In this document: piece by piece, positions 1 through 11,699 of the stretch
Position numbering within the stretch: the stretch's first letter is position 1
How the letters are laid out: every line of letters begins with the position of its first letter
Assembly (NCBI GenBank): GCA_022453515.1
Contig: JAJNNY010000019.1
Location: forward strand, 248,001-312,000
Length of the DNA stretch: 64,000 bases
Reading direction: 5' to 3'
Source: Astrocystis sublimbata
Lineage: Eukaryota; Ascomycota; Sordariomycetes; Xylariales; Xylariaceae
The notes under the pieces: model-generated
Seen by the model: only the letters and a program-made list of their open reading frames with translations
Told to the model about the DNA's origin: nothing
Databases searched by the model: none
Program-made: the position numbers and the translations under genes

Positions 1-1353
1 ACTCCAGACGTCGACCTCGGGGCCTGTGTAGGCGCGGGCTTGAAGCAATTCGGGCGCAGCAAAGTATAGACTACCACAGAAGGTCTTGAGGTGACTTCTC
101 GGAGAGAACAGATTGCTCAAGCCAAAATCGATGATCTTGATGTCTCCCGTCTTGCTGATGAGGATGTTCTCGATCTTGAGATCTCGGTGGACGATGCTGT
201 TCCGGTGGCAGTAGTCCAGGGCGCTAGCGATCTGTCGGCTGAACTTCCTGGCTTGTTTCTCCTTCAACTTTCCATGGGAGATGATGTAGTCGAGCATCTG
301 CCCACCATTGACGTACTCGAACAGCATGTACCAGTGGTAATTAGTCCGAACGACATCTCGTAAGCCACATACGTGGGGGTGCTGTAGGAGCGTAACAATA
401 GCAGCCTCGCGCGCAGTGCGTATTTCTTTGGACTGATCTGCCCTCTCTTTCTCGGCTTTACTGTGGTGGCCTTCTTCGGTAGAGCCCCGCGGAATGATCT
501 TGCATGCAACCTACAGCGAGTGTCCTGATTAGCAGGCGCTCATACAAACAGCAGAGACGGTACGGTTTTGGATATACACCAACACAAATGTCATCAGGGG
601 TAGAGATAAGGAATACCAGACGAAGCTTACCTGCTCAGTCCCATCCTCCTTGCGTGCAAGCTTCACCTTGCCCATGCTACCGGCGCCAATAGTCTTGCCG
701 AGTTGCCATTTGCCCGACTGAGTCGGGATGGAAGTGCGCGTGGTCCGCTGCTTGGCGCCAGTGGCACGAGCGTCGGCGGCGGCCTGCATGACGGGAGGCA
801 CGGCAGTAGGGCCGTTGTTCGCAGCAGCAGAGGCGGCCATGTCGCTGTTGTGGGAGGAGTGGTTGGAGCGAAGGCTGGCGCGGCGGTGGACGGCCTTGGA
901 GTCGGTGGCTCGGGAGACCGGAGGAGGGCGGTCTTTGCTAGAGGATGGTTTGGACTGGTGGGCTACGTCTGAGGTTTCATAGTCCTGCTGGGGTAAGATG
1001 TCCTGGACTGCACGCACGGACCCGGACCCGGAGCCTGAGTGACGGCGGGTGTGGTGGCGGTGGTGGTGGCTGCCGTCGGTGCCCAGGGCAGTCGAGGTCG
1101 GCCGCGTGCGCGTGGACTGGGCGCGGGCAGGCTGGGCGAGATGGTCGGAGGGGTGGTGCTGGGTCCTGGATTGATGATGATGATGGTGATGATGTTGTTG
1201 TTGTTGTTGTTGTTGTTGCTGCTGCTGCTGCTGATGTTGGTAGTGGTGTTGAGAGTGGGTACGGGATGACGAGGCAGTGGACGAGTGACGGTGAGGAGTG
1301 TCACGATGGTGGTGCTCTTCAGTGGCAGCAGCAGCGCTGGCAGGCATGGACAT
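1..1353 (-). CDS. kin1: KIN1-type serine/threonine kinase, 5' part (3' end outside window)
   Basis: Exons 1353-631 and 510-1 (continuing past the edge), intron 511-630 with donor GTAAGC, phase 0. The ATG at 1353 is the first in frame. 411 residues are visible. Residues 1-210 are low-complexity: His/Ser-rich, then about 13 Gln followed by 7 His. The kinase domain starts near 214 with glycine loop GAGSMGKV, then VACK (catalytic Lys, about residue 245) at the start of exon 2, then the HRDLKIEN catalytic loop, DFGLSNL and the activation segment with [25 protein letters not shown] and the DFGLSN/TFCGS combination are typical of fungal Kin1/Kin2 (MARK/PAR-1 family), polarity kinases acting at the cortex and septa. 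The C-terminal KA1 domain expected for the family would lie beyond base 1. Assignment to KIN1 is by family knowledge; the splice site is inferred from frame continuity. Confidence 0.9.
1168..1236. repeat. Triplet microsatellite coding poly-Gln/poly-His in KIN1
   Basis: Runs of ATG/TTG/CTG on the + strand (CAT/CAA/CAG on the coding strand) encode about 13 Gln then 7 His in the disordered N-terminus of KIN1. The mixed CAA/CAG composition would slow slippage, but length polymorphism between strains is likely. Confidence 0.85.
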
Positions 1354-1749
1354 CGCTCTCGCGGTTCTGCGAGGAGGGCCAGCGATCGGGAACGACACGC
1401 CAGGCCAGGAAGACTCAAGTCGGGCTACAGCACAGCGCTCGCTTCCTTGGGGGCGGGCAGCGATGGGTGATAGGCGGCGATCCAGGCGATCCAGGCAACC
1501 CAGGCAATACTCGATACTGTATCGATGGCAATGAATGGCAATTTGGCAAGGTAATAAGTGAGATCCACGTTCCTCTCCAACGGACGGTATATTGCCTGGC
1601 CAATCTACCAGGTCAGCGGTCGGCGTTGGCTGGGGTTGGGCAGGCTTCGGCTGGGGTTTGGGTAGGGGAGGCGGCGAGGTAATTTACGGGTACGCAGGTG
1701 GAAGTGGGAGGTAGGTCGTTAAGCCAGGCCAGACAGGTACCGCTCAGGG

Positions 1750-1770
1750 CTGCTGCTGCTGCTGCTGCTG
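1750..1770. repeat. (CTG)7 microsatellite
   Basis: Seven perfect CTG units about 400 bp upstream of the KIN1 start codon, probably in its leader or promoter. Confidence 0.85.
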
Positions 1771-2083
1771 CATTAGGCGTCACCCTCGAAACCCTAGGTG
1801 GTTGGTGCCAGTTGGTTTGTTGACGCACGAGGGGGACAGCCGGGGGTCGCTGAGGTACCAGGTACCTACCTAAAATACCTACCACATACACTACAGGGGC
1901 CAAACGAACACTGACCATGGATTTTACATCGTGGATATTTCCCACCTTAGGTAGGTCCTCAACATGAACACTTCAATCATGAGCCCCTCAGTAGGTACAT
2001 TTACCAGATACCAGCGAGCATGAGCATGCATTGAACAAGGGAAGTAGCCTGTCATGGGCAAGAAGCAAGTTCTATATGAGGTA

Positions 2084-2120
2084 ACTACCTAAGTACCTAG
2101 GTACCTAGGTACTCAAGTAC
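2084..2120. repeat. Tandem TACCTAGG palindrome cluster
   Basis: Overlapping copies of an 8-bp unit forming nested palindromes around CCTAGG with TAC/GTA flanks. Similar units recur at about 1850-1960, 3312, 5241, 31105, 31440, 32685, 32840-32905, 37455, 45848, 46765, 53692 and 62344 in this window, always outside coding exons. Confidence 0.7.
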
Positions 2121-5100
2121 GAACAGGTAAGCCATGAGACCTATACGAATGAGCAAGAACTCCTGGCACGCATTGGACGCTTTCCAATGGACAGCAGAGT
2201 TGCCTGATTGTTATTGTTTCTCAAGCCTGGCACCTCCCAGCAGGTACAGCGGCAATCGGACTTTGTGCTGTGTATGAGCTCCCAAGGAGCACGCTGTCCA
2301 CTTAGGTCCATATGTGTCTTCGCAGCACATCTATCACTACGTGCCAGTACTACGGTAGGCACAAGGTACCGTGGTCGTGGTATGGGATCGGGTCGAAAGC
2401 GGGTTGAAAGGTGTTGGCATGGGCGTCCGAGTGAGTGCAGTGTAAGTAGGTAAAGTATGGGGTGGAAAAGGGGGCACTCAAGCACTTCGAATCCCCTAGC
2501 TTTGGAGGTACAACCTTCTACTGGTCCTACTTACTAGTCGTATCAGCGACCCATTACGGGTGGCCAATGTCAGTGGTCACTGGTCGATAGGTCAGACCAA
2601 GATCTTGACTGCATTGCATGATTGATGTGGGATGCGGTCGACGACATCCATGTACTGCGTGAGCTGTACAGTCTGGACAATGACCTAGACCTGTAATCCG
2701 TCGACAGGTTGGTAGGTCTAGCCTCCAAGCATTACCGGGAAGAAGCCCTACTGCCACTTACCTATCTCTTATACTCACATCAGGCAGGGAGGGTGCCAGA
2801 CAGACAGACAGATATCTTGAATCCAGTTGAGGATGCACTCGCCAGCCCCCGGTCCAAACAAAGCGGGCGATAACCGGATAGAGAACCCCGTTGAAAGAAG
2901 TTGTTGAAATAACTTGAAGGGTTGACATCGTTCCCCAGTCAGGTACCTTATGGTATGTTACCACTGCGAGGGGGACTGCCTCTATTTCCACCCGCTTAGC
3001 ATGTGTTTGAGGTCTCCTGGTCGTGCACGGCACTTGAGAATCGCGTCTTGAGGCGCCGAACCCCAAACCTTTCCCAACCCTCTCGGTATCTCTTGACGCA
3101 ACTTGGTATCCGTAGTTCCACGCAGCTACGCGTGTCTGCTGCAACTAACAAAGATGCTAAGAACACTACCGGCAAACTAACAGCTACCTACCACCTACAG
3201 ACGTGGTTGGCGCCGCACCTCGACTCGCGTGTACTTGCAAAGCAGACCCACAGCCAAGCTGTATCGCCGATGGAACCACGCGGGGCTCACCAAGGCATGC
3301 CAATTAGCCAACATGTACCAACCTAGGTATGCGGAGGAGGACGACTGATGATTTACCCCTTACGGTTCTCTGTTACTCGTACTAAGCACCGTAGGATATA
3401 TAACGGGAATAGCCCCTGAGTGAGTGCTAGATGCGCATTATAGTACGAGAGGCCTGGTCAGGTCTGTCAAACGTGCAATTTTGAGAAATATGTCGATTTC
3501 TTCATTCATCATGTTCTGACTGAGAGTCTCTCTTATTGATGGTGTTGGGTGCGGTACGATGCATACTACCCGACCTACATGTATGTATGGACAGGGATAT
3601 GACAGACAAGTCCTCAGGGCTTACTTACGAGTAGTCCGCCAACGTGCGAAATAATGCGCTGCCCAGGCAAAACGAATAATTTCGAAACAATGCAACACAA
3701 AATCTTGGCCGAAGGAGTCTCTCATTTCAGCTGTCAGCTCTGGCTGCCGAAAAAATCATTGAAAACAGGAGACGTCTGCTCCTCGCCGCGCTGGCCGCCT
3801 TAGCACAATGCATCGCATCCATCTCCATCTTACTGTAGCATACCTGGTACCTAATACCTACTGCATGTTGCTTAAGGTTGGGGCTAGGTACATATGTACC
3901 TCTCGGTAACACTTAAGCGTATGTGGAGATATAGCATTGGTCGACCTGCAGAGAGGGCCGTTTTCTCAGTCCCTTTGTTATACATCTCCCCTCCTATCAG
4001 GGACGTGAGACAATGGGCTGACGAAAGTGAGTAACAATTCCCCTCGAGGATCCGACCTTGGCTAGTTGGGCAGGTAGCTCATCAGGAACCGGGGTATCAT
4101 CATCCCGACATGTCCCATCGCCCAAGTTCTTTAAGAAGGATTTTCGTCATACCCATCTTTGAAACTTGCTGACATTGTCAACGGTGAGATTGGACGGCTA
4201 CGTACGTACCTCACTTATCTCGCGTCGTAAGTTCTTATTGTACTGTTTTCTGTTTCATCCAATCTGTGATGAATGGCAGAGCGCAAGTATAGATATGGAT
4301 CCCTCTTGGGGTAGTAGATATATATTTGAAGTAGAGATACTCATGGCGGCTTAACAACAAGACACTCCTGGTCTTTCGCTCAATGTTGCACTTGCTCGCT
4401 TGCTCCAATGGCGATTAACATTTGGACCAAACACTCCGGCATTACCCAGGGTAGTCTTACCTCCAATCCTTGGCATCGACTGACGATGTGTACAGCACGA
4501 TTGCCATTTGACGATCCCTAACGGTCTATTATACCAGTAGGACAACGATGGGTAACACACGAAAATCCCAGATCGTATTTTTTCAATGGGGAGAGATTCA
4601 ATCGCAAAGTTGAATATCAATGCACGTAAGCACCTAGGGCCTAGAATATACATGAAAGAGGGATCAAGTTTATGTTAGTCCCCATAAACCTGATTGCCTG
4701 CAATTTCCAGAGCCGCAGACGGGCGAGACGGGCATCTCTAAATCCCCGAAGGGAATACGGGGTACTACCTAGACACGGCATAAAAAAGACAGCAAGCAGG
4801 CTTTCCTCTTCTGACTTCAGCACACCTTATTCAGCGAAACCAGGTCTTTGAAGACAGGGATATGCATGTACGAAAGTGTAAGTACGAGTATGCGATTGTG
4901 GTGTTCAACATGACCCCCACAGAAATCAGAGGTGCTGTACTCACTTGTAGGTCGTACTCGGTAGAAGAATCATGTACAGTAATAAAATGGACACACAGTT
5001 TTGATGCGTTCCCCAGGTTCTGCGTAGCTCTAATTCTGTGACCAGGCGGGCATCTACTATGTAAGTACGTACAATACGGAGGAGAAGGACCAGGCAAGGT

Positions 5101-5454
5101 TCAGCAACATGACCAGTCGGGTTTTATAGCGGCCCTGAGCAGGGAGCGCTAGCCCCACAGTCGCCCGTTCCTCGATAAGCTCCCGTCTTATCGACGTTAT
5201 CGACCACGCTGTACGTGAACCACCCAACTAGTACCGGTAGTGGAGGTACCTAAGGAAGTACTGTGCCAGCACTGGCAGTAGCTACGTAACATTACCTAAG
5301 ACAAGACAATTTAGCTTTCGCGCATCCAACCCATCCAAACCCTCAAACAACACAGATCGCTATCTACCTAACCGATTCAAATCGATGACAGACCTATAAG
5401 CGAGACGCCCTTCCATTGCTGGCGCGGAAGCCCCAGCAAAACCAAAACCACCCA

Positions 5455-7773
5455 ATGTCCTCCTCCGCTTCCTCCAAACGCACCCGCGCGCAATTCGAAG
5501 CCGACCTCCAAGCCCAGCAGTCCCCCTACGTCCAATTCGGCACCCCGCTGCCGCCGCTCGACCCCGAGGTCCGCGATGACGGCTCCTACGTGCCGGTGTG
5601 GAAGCAGGAGGTCCGCGATGAGCGCGGGCGCAAGCGGCTGCACGGCGCCTTCACCGGCGGCTGGAGCGCCGGCTACTTCAACACCGTCGGCTCCAAGGAA
5701 GGCTGGACGCCCGCCACCTTTGTCTCGTCGCGCGCGAACCGCCACAAGGACCAAGCCGACGAGGAAACCAAGAAGAAGACCTCGCAGCAGCGCATAGAGG
5801 ACTTCATGGACGACGAGGACTTGGCGGATGCCGCCGAGGCCGAGAAGCTGCAGACTGCGCAGGACTTTGCCGGCCTTGGCTCCACCGGGCACGATGGCGC
5901 GCGACGCGGCGGCGGTCTGGCGGACCTTTTCCGCGTGCAAGGGGAGACGATGGGCGTCAAGCTGCTGAGGCGCATGGGGTGGAAGGACGGCCAGGGCATC
6001 GGGCCCAAGGTGCGGCGCAAAGCTAGACTTGGAATGACCGACGGCAAGCCGGGCACAGCGCAAAGTGCTGGCGACATGCATCTCTTCGCGCCGGACAATG
6101 TTTCTATGATCGCCTTCATCAGAAAAACGGATCACAAAGGACTAGGGTACGAGGGCGAATCGAGATTATCGTCACTGAAAGAGACCACAAAACCGGAAGC
6201 TGGTGAGAGCTCCGACGAAGAAGGTCTGGGTCTAGGCGCCCCGCTGCGACGACCGGGATCGCTCAAGAAAGAGAGGGAAAAGCAAAACAAATTCGGCAAG
6301 GGGGGCATAGGTATCGGCATCCTCAACGACACCGGCTCCGACGATGAAGACCCATACGAGATCGGGCCGAAGATATCATACAATCGCGTAATAGGGGGCG
6401 GCGACAAGAAGAAAAAGAAGAGCGCCACGACCGCGGCTAACCCGGCTCTCGGCGCCGTGCCGGTATTCAGATCACGCAAGAACATACTAGCAAAGACCAC
6501 CCGACGACTACGGAAATGCCACGACGGCCGCCTCCCTCTTGACGGCTTCATCTTCGGCGTCGAAGCCGACGAGGTAATATCCTCCATCACCGACGACGAC
6601 AGATACCCGCCGCCCAAGATCCCAGAGGGCTGGAAACCGCCCTCCAAGGACCGCAAAGGAGACGGAACCGCAGCCTACGTATCCACAGCCGACGCCGCCA
6701 AGGCCTCCAAGCTTGATCCAAAATCGCGCGCCGCGCTCCTCGGCGAGGCGCAGCTGCCCGGCAAATCCGTCTTCGACTTCCTATCCCCTGAGGCGCGAGA
6801 GCGTCTCGCTTCCGCCACGGGCAAAGCCAACTTACCTCCCGCACTAGGCGAGGTCCCCGCCGAATTCGCCCTCACAGAGGCCGAGAAGCAGCAGGAGCTC
6901 ATCCGGCAGCTGCCGGAGCTCGACAAGGCGACGGCCATCGCGGCCCTCACGCGCGGGGCCAGTGGTACCGGCCCCGCAGCGCCGTACGCAGACAACGAGG
7001 CCAAGCGGGGGCGGTACCGCTCGTATCTGGAGTACGTCGCCGGCTTCGTCAAGACGATACCGAGCAAACCGGCGGCCATGAAGAGCCAGGACTGGAGCCG
7101 CGAACTCCACGAGTTCGTCAGCTGCGCGCGCATCTTCAAGCCGATGACGGGGCTCATGGCGTCGCGGTTCACGACGTCCTCAGCCGCTAAAGGAGCAGGT
7201 GGATCCGGGTCGGAGGGCGGGAATGGGGATGGCCTGCTGCACAAGCCGCCTGAGAAACCGAAAGACCCGGCCGAAGAGGCGGCGAAGCTGGGCATGTATG
7301 GCGCTATGACGCGGTACACGAAGGACTTCTATCCTACGCGGCTTCTCTGCAAGAGGTTCAATGTCCGGCCGCCGGCGCTGGTGCAGCCTGAGGGGGATAT
7401 GGACGCAAATAACGCCACTAACGATGGTGGTGGGAAAGCCTCTGGGATGAGTGCGGCTATGGGTATGAGCATGAGCATGAGCATGGGCGTCGGCTCCGAG
7501 GGAAATGCGATTACTCTTGATGAGCTCATGAGGCAGGCTCAGGCGGCCGCTGCTTCGTCTTCTTTTGCAGACGGAAACCCAAGTCTCAACAGCAGCAATA
7601 ATGTGAATAATACCAATAATGATAACGCCCTCCCTGAAACCGCGCTACGGCCGCCTCCTGCAGCTCAAGTCGAGGTCAAGCCGGACGTCAACGAGGCGCT
7701 CGAGGGAAAGCGGGCCCAGGACAAGGTACTCAAGGCTATCTTTGGCGATAGTAGTGATGAGGAAGATGGTTGA
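5455..7773 (+). CDS. G-patch domain protein, GPATCH1/TGH family
   Basis: Single exon, 772 residues. The ATG at 5455 is chosen because upstream in-frame codons offer only TTG. Residues 7-150 match the N-terminal domain that precedes the G-patch in GPATCH1/TOUGH proteins (aromatic YVQFGT, then GAFTGGWSAGYFNTVGSKEGW). The G-patch is at about 164-190 (LLRRMGWKDGQGIGP). The remainder is charged, with acidic SSDEEG segments, a DDEDPYEIG motif, a Met-Ser-rich repeat near 7445-7495 and a final acidic SSDEEDG tail. The family works in pre-mRNA splicing in the nucleus, where G-patches bind and stimulate DEAH helicases; the partner here is inferred. Convergent with UTP14, with 340 bp between stop codons. 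Family call is confident, specific role is not. Confidence 0.88.
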   Translation: MSSSASSKRTRAQFEADLQAQQSPYVQFGTPLPPLDPEVRDDGSYVPVWKQEVRDERGRKRLHGAFTGGWSAGYFNTVGSKEGWTPATFVSSRANRHKDQADEETKKKTSQQRIEDFMDDEDLADAAEAEKLQTAQDFAGLGSTGHDGARRGGGLADLFRVQGETMGVKLLRRMGWKDGQGIGPKVRRKARLGMTDGKPGTAQSAGDMHLFAPDNVSMIAFIRKTDHKGLGYEGESRLSSLKETTKPEAGESSDEEGLGLGAPLRRPGSLKKEREKQNKFGKGGIGIGILNDTGSDDEDPYEIGPKISYNRVIGGGDKKKKKSATTAANPALGAVPVFRSRKNILAKTTRRLRKCHDGRLPLDGFIFGVEADEVISSITDDDRYPPPKIPEGWKPPSKDRKGDGTAAYVSTADAAKASKLDPKSRAALLGEAQLPGKSVFDFLSPEARERLASATGKANLPPALGEVPAEFALTEAEKQQELIRQLPELDKATAIAALTRGASGTGPAAPYADNEAKRGRYRSYLEYVAGFVKTIPSKPAAMKSQDWSRELHEFVSCARIFKPMTGLMASRFTTSSAAKGAGGSGSEGGNGDGLLHKPPEKPKDPAEEAAKLGMYGAMTRYTKDFYPTRLLCKRFNVRPPALVQPEGDMDANNATNDGGGKASGMSAAMGMSMSMSMGVGSEGNAITLDELMRQAQAAAASSSFADGNPSLNSSNNVNNTNNDNALPETALRPPPAAQVEVKPDVNEALEGKRAQDKVLKAIFGDSSDEEDG

Positions 7774-8113
7774 TTGAGGGCTTAGATACGTGTACAATCT
7801 AGACGATATCTACTCAACACAAAAATATAGATACCCCTGTTGGAAGATGACTAATTGAATACGAGACATAAATCCAAGACATTAATTACGCGCTACTGTG
7901 TTCATGTATAGAGTTATTGGGTCAACATGTACCCGCCTTGATGGCATTCGAAGTTGTGGGATGGTGGCTGGCGAGCATGGGATTGATATCTCTTTTATGT
8001 CTAGATATCATCCAGCTTACATTGCTCGGAATATCTAGTCTATCAAATACTGCTTCCCTTGGCCACCATCAATGTCGCTTTGCTATATACAGTCAACACA
8101 TCCATCCAAGTGA
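7774..8113. other. Convergent 3' intergenic spacer
   Basis: 340 bp between the G-patch and UTP14 stop codons. AT-richer than the flanking exons; must hold both polyadenylation sites, so the two 3' UTRs may overlap. No gene seen. Confidence 0.6.
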
Positions 8114-11076
8114 TTAGTGCGTAGGCTTGGATATGGGCGCAATAATGCCCTGCTTGATGATGACGCGCGATTTCGTGGCGTCCTGGAACGACTGCTTGGT
8201 TAGGAACTCTGGGCCAATAGGCAGTCGGAGACTGCGCTCGTACTGCGCCCTACTCTCGTACTGATGGGGCAGTTGGGAGGCGAGGAATTTGTCAGTCTGT
8301 GAGTAATTGTTAAAAATATGCCCTTAGGAGACAGTGCAGAGTATGAAGTGTAGACTTACCTTCTTGACACGTTTCTCGTTAATGATGGCCCTGCTGTTCT
8401 TGAAATCCTTGCGCGTCTCGGGCTTGATGCCCTCCTTCTTCGTAAAGAACTTGCGCTGGTTCTCGCGTTTCTTGACGCCTTCGCCAACCCACTGAGAGAA
8501 AGCCAAATGTCAGTTGTCTAGTTCATTATAGCCATAATAGATCCGCGAGTATGCAAAAAACAAATGGCAAGTACTTACGGAGCCCCAACCAGGTAACGTC
8601 GTCTCGATAGTCTTTTCATCGTCCTCCTCCATAGCAGCTTCCTTCTCGGCTTCGAACTCGGCTTCGTACACATCTTGCCCACCAAAGGCTCGGTCCATGA
8701 GCTCCTGCTCTCGGAACTGGAGTGGCATGTGTTGCTCATCGTCATCCGAAGAGTACTCAGCCTGCGCTGTATGTCTCGTTTTTGAGGGCTGAGTCTTGGC
8801 TTTGGCCTTTTCTTTAGCAGGCGCAGAATCCGAAGGTTGGGCAAATTTGTCTTCAGAGTTGATGTTGAGATCTAGTACATCTGTGCTCGACGTGCTCTTT
8901 TGCTTGCCCCTTTGTTTTTTGGAGGACTTAGCTACTGGCTGACTCCATGAGCTTGCCGCTCCATTCAGATCTTGATCTTGTACTGGAGCTGAGGGGACTT
9001 TAGATCGGCTATGTGATGGCTCTGGGATGCTAGTTGCATCACCTTCGACCGGGTTGGCCATCTCGCCCTTGGTTTTCTTATTTGGTTTATTGGCCCTAAG
9101 CGCAAGGTTCGGGTCGTTCGATTGACCAAATGTCCGTCTGCCAATATTTTCAGGCTCATCATCAGATTCGCTGACTTCGCCCGCGTCGGAACCAAGCTCC
9201 CGACGTATATCAGCAATCAGCTCGTCGTTTTGTTTCTTTTGTCTAGCCTCCGCTTTCTTCATGAATTCCATGTTCATGAGTTTTGATCTCGGCTCGTTGT
9301 CCTCCACAGCATCGAGTTTCTTTAGACTTCGTAGGATCTTCACCCTTTCGTCACCATCAGAACTGGCTGAGTCGTCCGAGTCATCGGACTCATCATCTGA
9401 GCCCTTATTGGCGGCTTTTCCTTCGATACGGCGACGAAGCTCCTCATCTCTTTTCGCCATTTCAGTCACCCCGACACGGACGTCCTCGTCCCACGCTGCC
9501 CGACCATTCTTGTTGGCCTGCTTGGCCCACTTGCTCTCCCGATGCCGAGACCCCATCCTCTCCATCGCACGCTGGCGATCTAGAGCGTCTCGCTCTTCCT
9601 CGCTGTCGATTTCTCCGTTAGCGGCCATGGCCTCCCGTTCTTTCATTTCGTCCCTCTCCCTTTGCTTTCTATGAACACGGTGGTAGGCCTTAGATTTGAT
9701 CTTCTTGATGCGCTTTGCTCTGGCCTCCTCCCTTGATGCCAGCTCTCTCTCGCGACGCTTTTGCTGAGCCAAGGCCTTTTTGGTGATTACCTCGCCGTCT
9801 TCGTCGAGCACAATTTCCTTTTGCTTAGGTTCAGCACTTAGACTGAGGCCGCTTTCCTCCATAATGGCCATGATTGTGTTTTCAAGCTCCGTCCCTGCGC
9901 TCTTCCGAGTGAGTGGTGTGAGCTCGCTATTGTCGTGACGAGCTAGACCGGTCTCATGCTGGGGCAGAGGGAAGACAAGACTCGTGTCTGCCCTGCGCAT
10001 GGCTTTGACTGTCTCCATCCAGCGACCGAGAGACTCGTTGGTCTTTTCGTAGGCGGCTTCGCGATCAAGTTTTGCTTGCGCCCGTTGCGCAAGAGGAACC
10101 TCGAGCTTCTGTTTCTTCGTAGCTCTCTCATCCTTGTTCATGAGCTTGAGAGACTTCTTCAGCTCCGAGTCCTTGACACCCAACAGACCCAGCTCCTTGA
10201 GACCGAGTTTCGGCTTCGCGGTTGTCGTCTGCGCCTCGTCCTTGTCGGCGTCTTTGGCTCCTGTGAATTTTGACACCCAGGCACTGATATCAGCGTCCTC
10301 GGCAGGGTCGTCCTCATCTGATTCGACATCAGAGGACTCATCGCCAGAGTCTTCATCATCGACATCAGAGTCGTCATCATCATCTTCCGCACGATTGCCA
10401 TCTGGCTCGTCGTCGTCGGAGCTTGACATGTCCAGAGCAGCGGCAAGATCGATAGCATCGGAACCGAGGGAGGCACCGTCATCGTCGAAATCGTCCATTT
10501 CGTCGTCTTCGTCGTCCTACAACCACAGTCAGATTAGCTATGCTACTGATCCCGGCCTTCGCCCTGCTCTGCAAAGCTCACCTCCTCTACCTGCTTCTTC
10601 GGTTTCTTGTTCATCTTTTTCTTCTTGCTAGCAGGGAAATCGAAGTTGGCGAAACGCTCCTCGTCGCTCTCGCCAAAAGCCTCGTCACTGTCGATCTCGG
10701 AATCGTCGGATCCCACGGCATTTACGCGCCACGAGTTGCCCGAGCTGTCGCTGCCGTACTCGACATCGTCATCGTCATCGTCATCGTGCCGACGGCGCAT
10801 CTTGCGGGGGCGTTCTTCATCGTCGTCTTCATCATCATCGTCGTCATCGTCGTCGTCCCGGCCATGCTTCCCGTGCGGCGCGCCGTCGTCGAGATCGGCA
10901 TCAAGCTGGCGAAAGCGCGGGGTGCGCTTCTGCTGTTCGCCAACCTCAGCCTGGGCGGCGGCGTAGGCGCCTAGAGCTCTAGTGTTCGATTTCGCCTTGG
11001 ACCGCCTGTTATTCCCTTTCCCGGGGCCATTGCTGGCTTTGATGAGCGGCCGGCCGTGAGCTTGACGGCCTGGCAT
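8114..11076 (-). CDS. utp14: U3 snoRNP/SSU processome protein Utp14
   Basis: Four exons: 11076-10582, 10516-8579, 8491-8360, 8296-8114; introns of 65, 87 and 63 nt; all joins are phase 0. 915 residues, the usual length for Utp14. The N-terminus is basic, followed by very acidic Asp/Glu tracts (coding for runs of Asp at about 10745-10860 and 10320-10500). The middle has the family signature SKWAKQ followed by a charged helix (EEL..RIEGK). The C-terminus carries LPGWGSW split by intron 2, then GEGVKKRENQRKFF and the RKDFKN..IINEK segment, characteristic of Utp14. The protein is a nucleolar component of the small-subunit processome required for 18S rRNA maturation and a known activator of the Dhr1 helicase in yeast. 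Divergent from MRPL27. Very strong call. Confidence 0.95.
10745..10860. repeat. GAC/GAT triplet tracts coding poly-Asp in UTP14
   Basis: Two imperfect TCG/TCA (coding strand GAC/GAT/GAA) tracts encode about 9-13 acidic residues each, separated by a basic segment RPRKMRRRH. Slippage-prone and probably variable. Confidence 0.8.
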
Positions 11077-11699
11077 TGTGGGCTATGGTCAATGATTGGG
11101 AAACATAAAAGGTCATAGGTCATATATGATGAGTCTGGATGGACGCAGTCCAGACTGCAATGAACCCGATTATACCTCGACTGGGCCTTGAACAGACCAA
11201 AAGCGCAAGTTGTAGGCAGATAGCGAGCTGTTGACAAGTCCCATGCCAATAAATGATGATTGAGTACCGGAACCCAGAACTTTTTCTTATCCTTATCGCG
11301 CGATAGTGGGGGACGAGATACAAGCTCTAGGTACATACTAGTACCACGGCAGTGTTAGCAGAGTGCGACCCACTGAAGGCAGCGGTGCAGCGATATAAAG
11401 GTATCCACTGCAACTAAACCCCTGCAATGGGATCTAGGCGCCGGGTTTTCGACTTCCAAGTTCACTGTATGCCCTTGTTGGACGACGACCTATCGCATCG
11501 CATCGCATCGCATTCCTCGGCCGTCAGAACGACAGCAAAACACGAGAGGTCAACAATACCCAATTCACGCAGCGGATCGGATCGGATCATAGGAGGAGAC
11601 GAGAGAGGTCGCAGAAAGAGGACCCGGAACCCGGAAGGGAAAACAATAGGAAGAGAAAAAAGGGAAGGGCGAAAGGAAAAGAAAAGAAAATCCGCCAAA
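11077..11699. promoter_or_regulatory. Divergent promoter of UTP14 and MRPL27
   Basis: 623 bp between the two start codons. Contains a pentamer tandem at 11492-11513 (four ATCGC units; GCGATG tandem on the other strand) and a GGATC tandem around 11575-11590, then a long purine-rich (GGAAAAG-type) stretch running into the MRPL27 ATG, a common leader composition in filamentous fungi. GCGATG is the first half of the yeast PAC element GCGATGAG; that relation is inference. Confidence 0.5.

Larger units (their letters stand above)
1354..5454. other. Intergenic, about 4.1 kb, no convincing gene
   Basis: Lies between the divergent KIN1 (-) and G-patch gene (+), so it holds both promoters. Only short scattered ORFs without coding character are seen. 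Contents: a perfect (CTG)7 microsatellite at 1750-1770 upstream of KIN1, a cluster of TACCTAGGTA-type repeats near 1850-1960 and 2084-2120, and otherwise unremarkable sequence. No tRNA or transposon remnant recognised. Confidence 0.6.

Noticed and set aside
945..1682. Gly/Val-rich + strand frame across the KIN1 N-terminus
   Set aside because: Reverse reading of the poly-Gln/His tract and Ser/Arg-rich segment of KIN1.
5377..6135. 252-codon - strand frame opposite the G-patch gene
   Set aside because: Antisense to confidently identified coding sequence; composition is that of a shadow frame.
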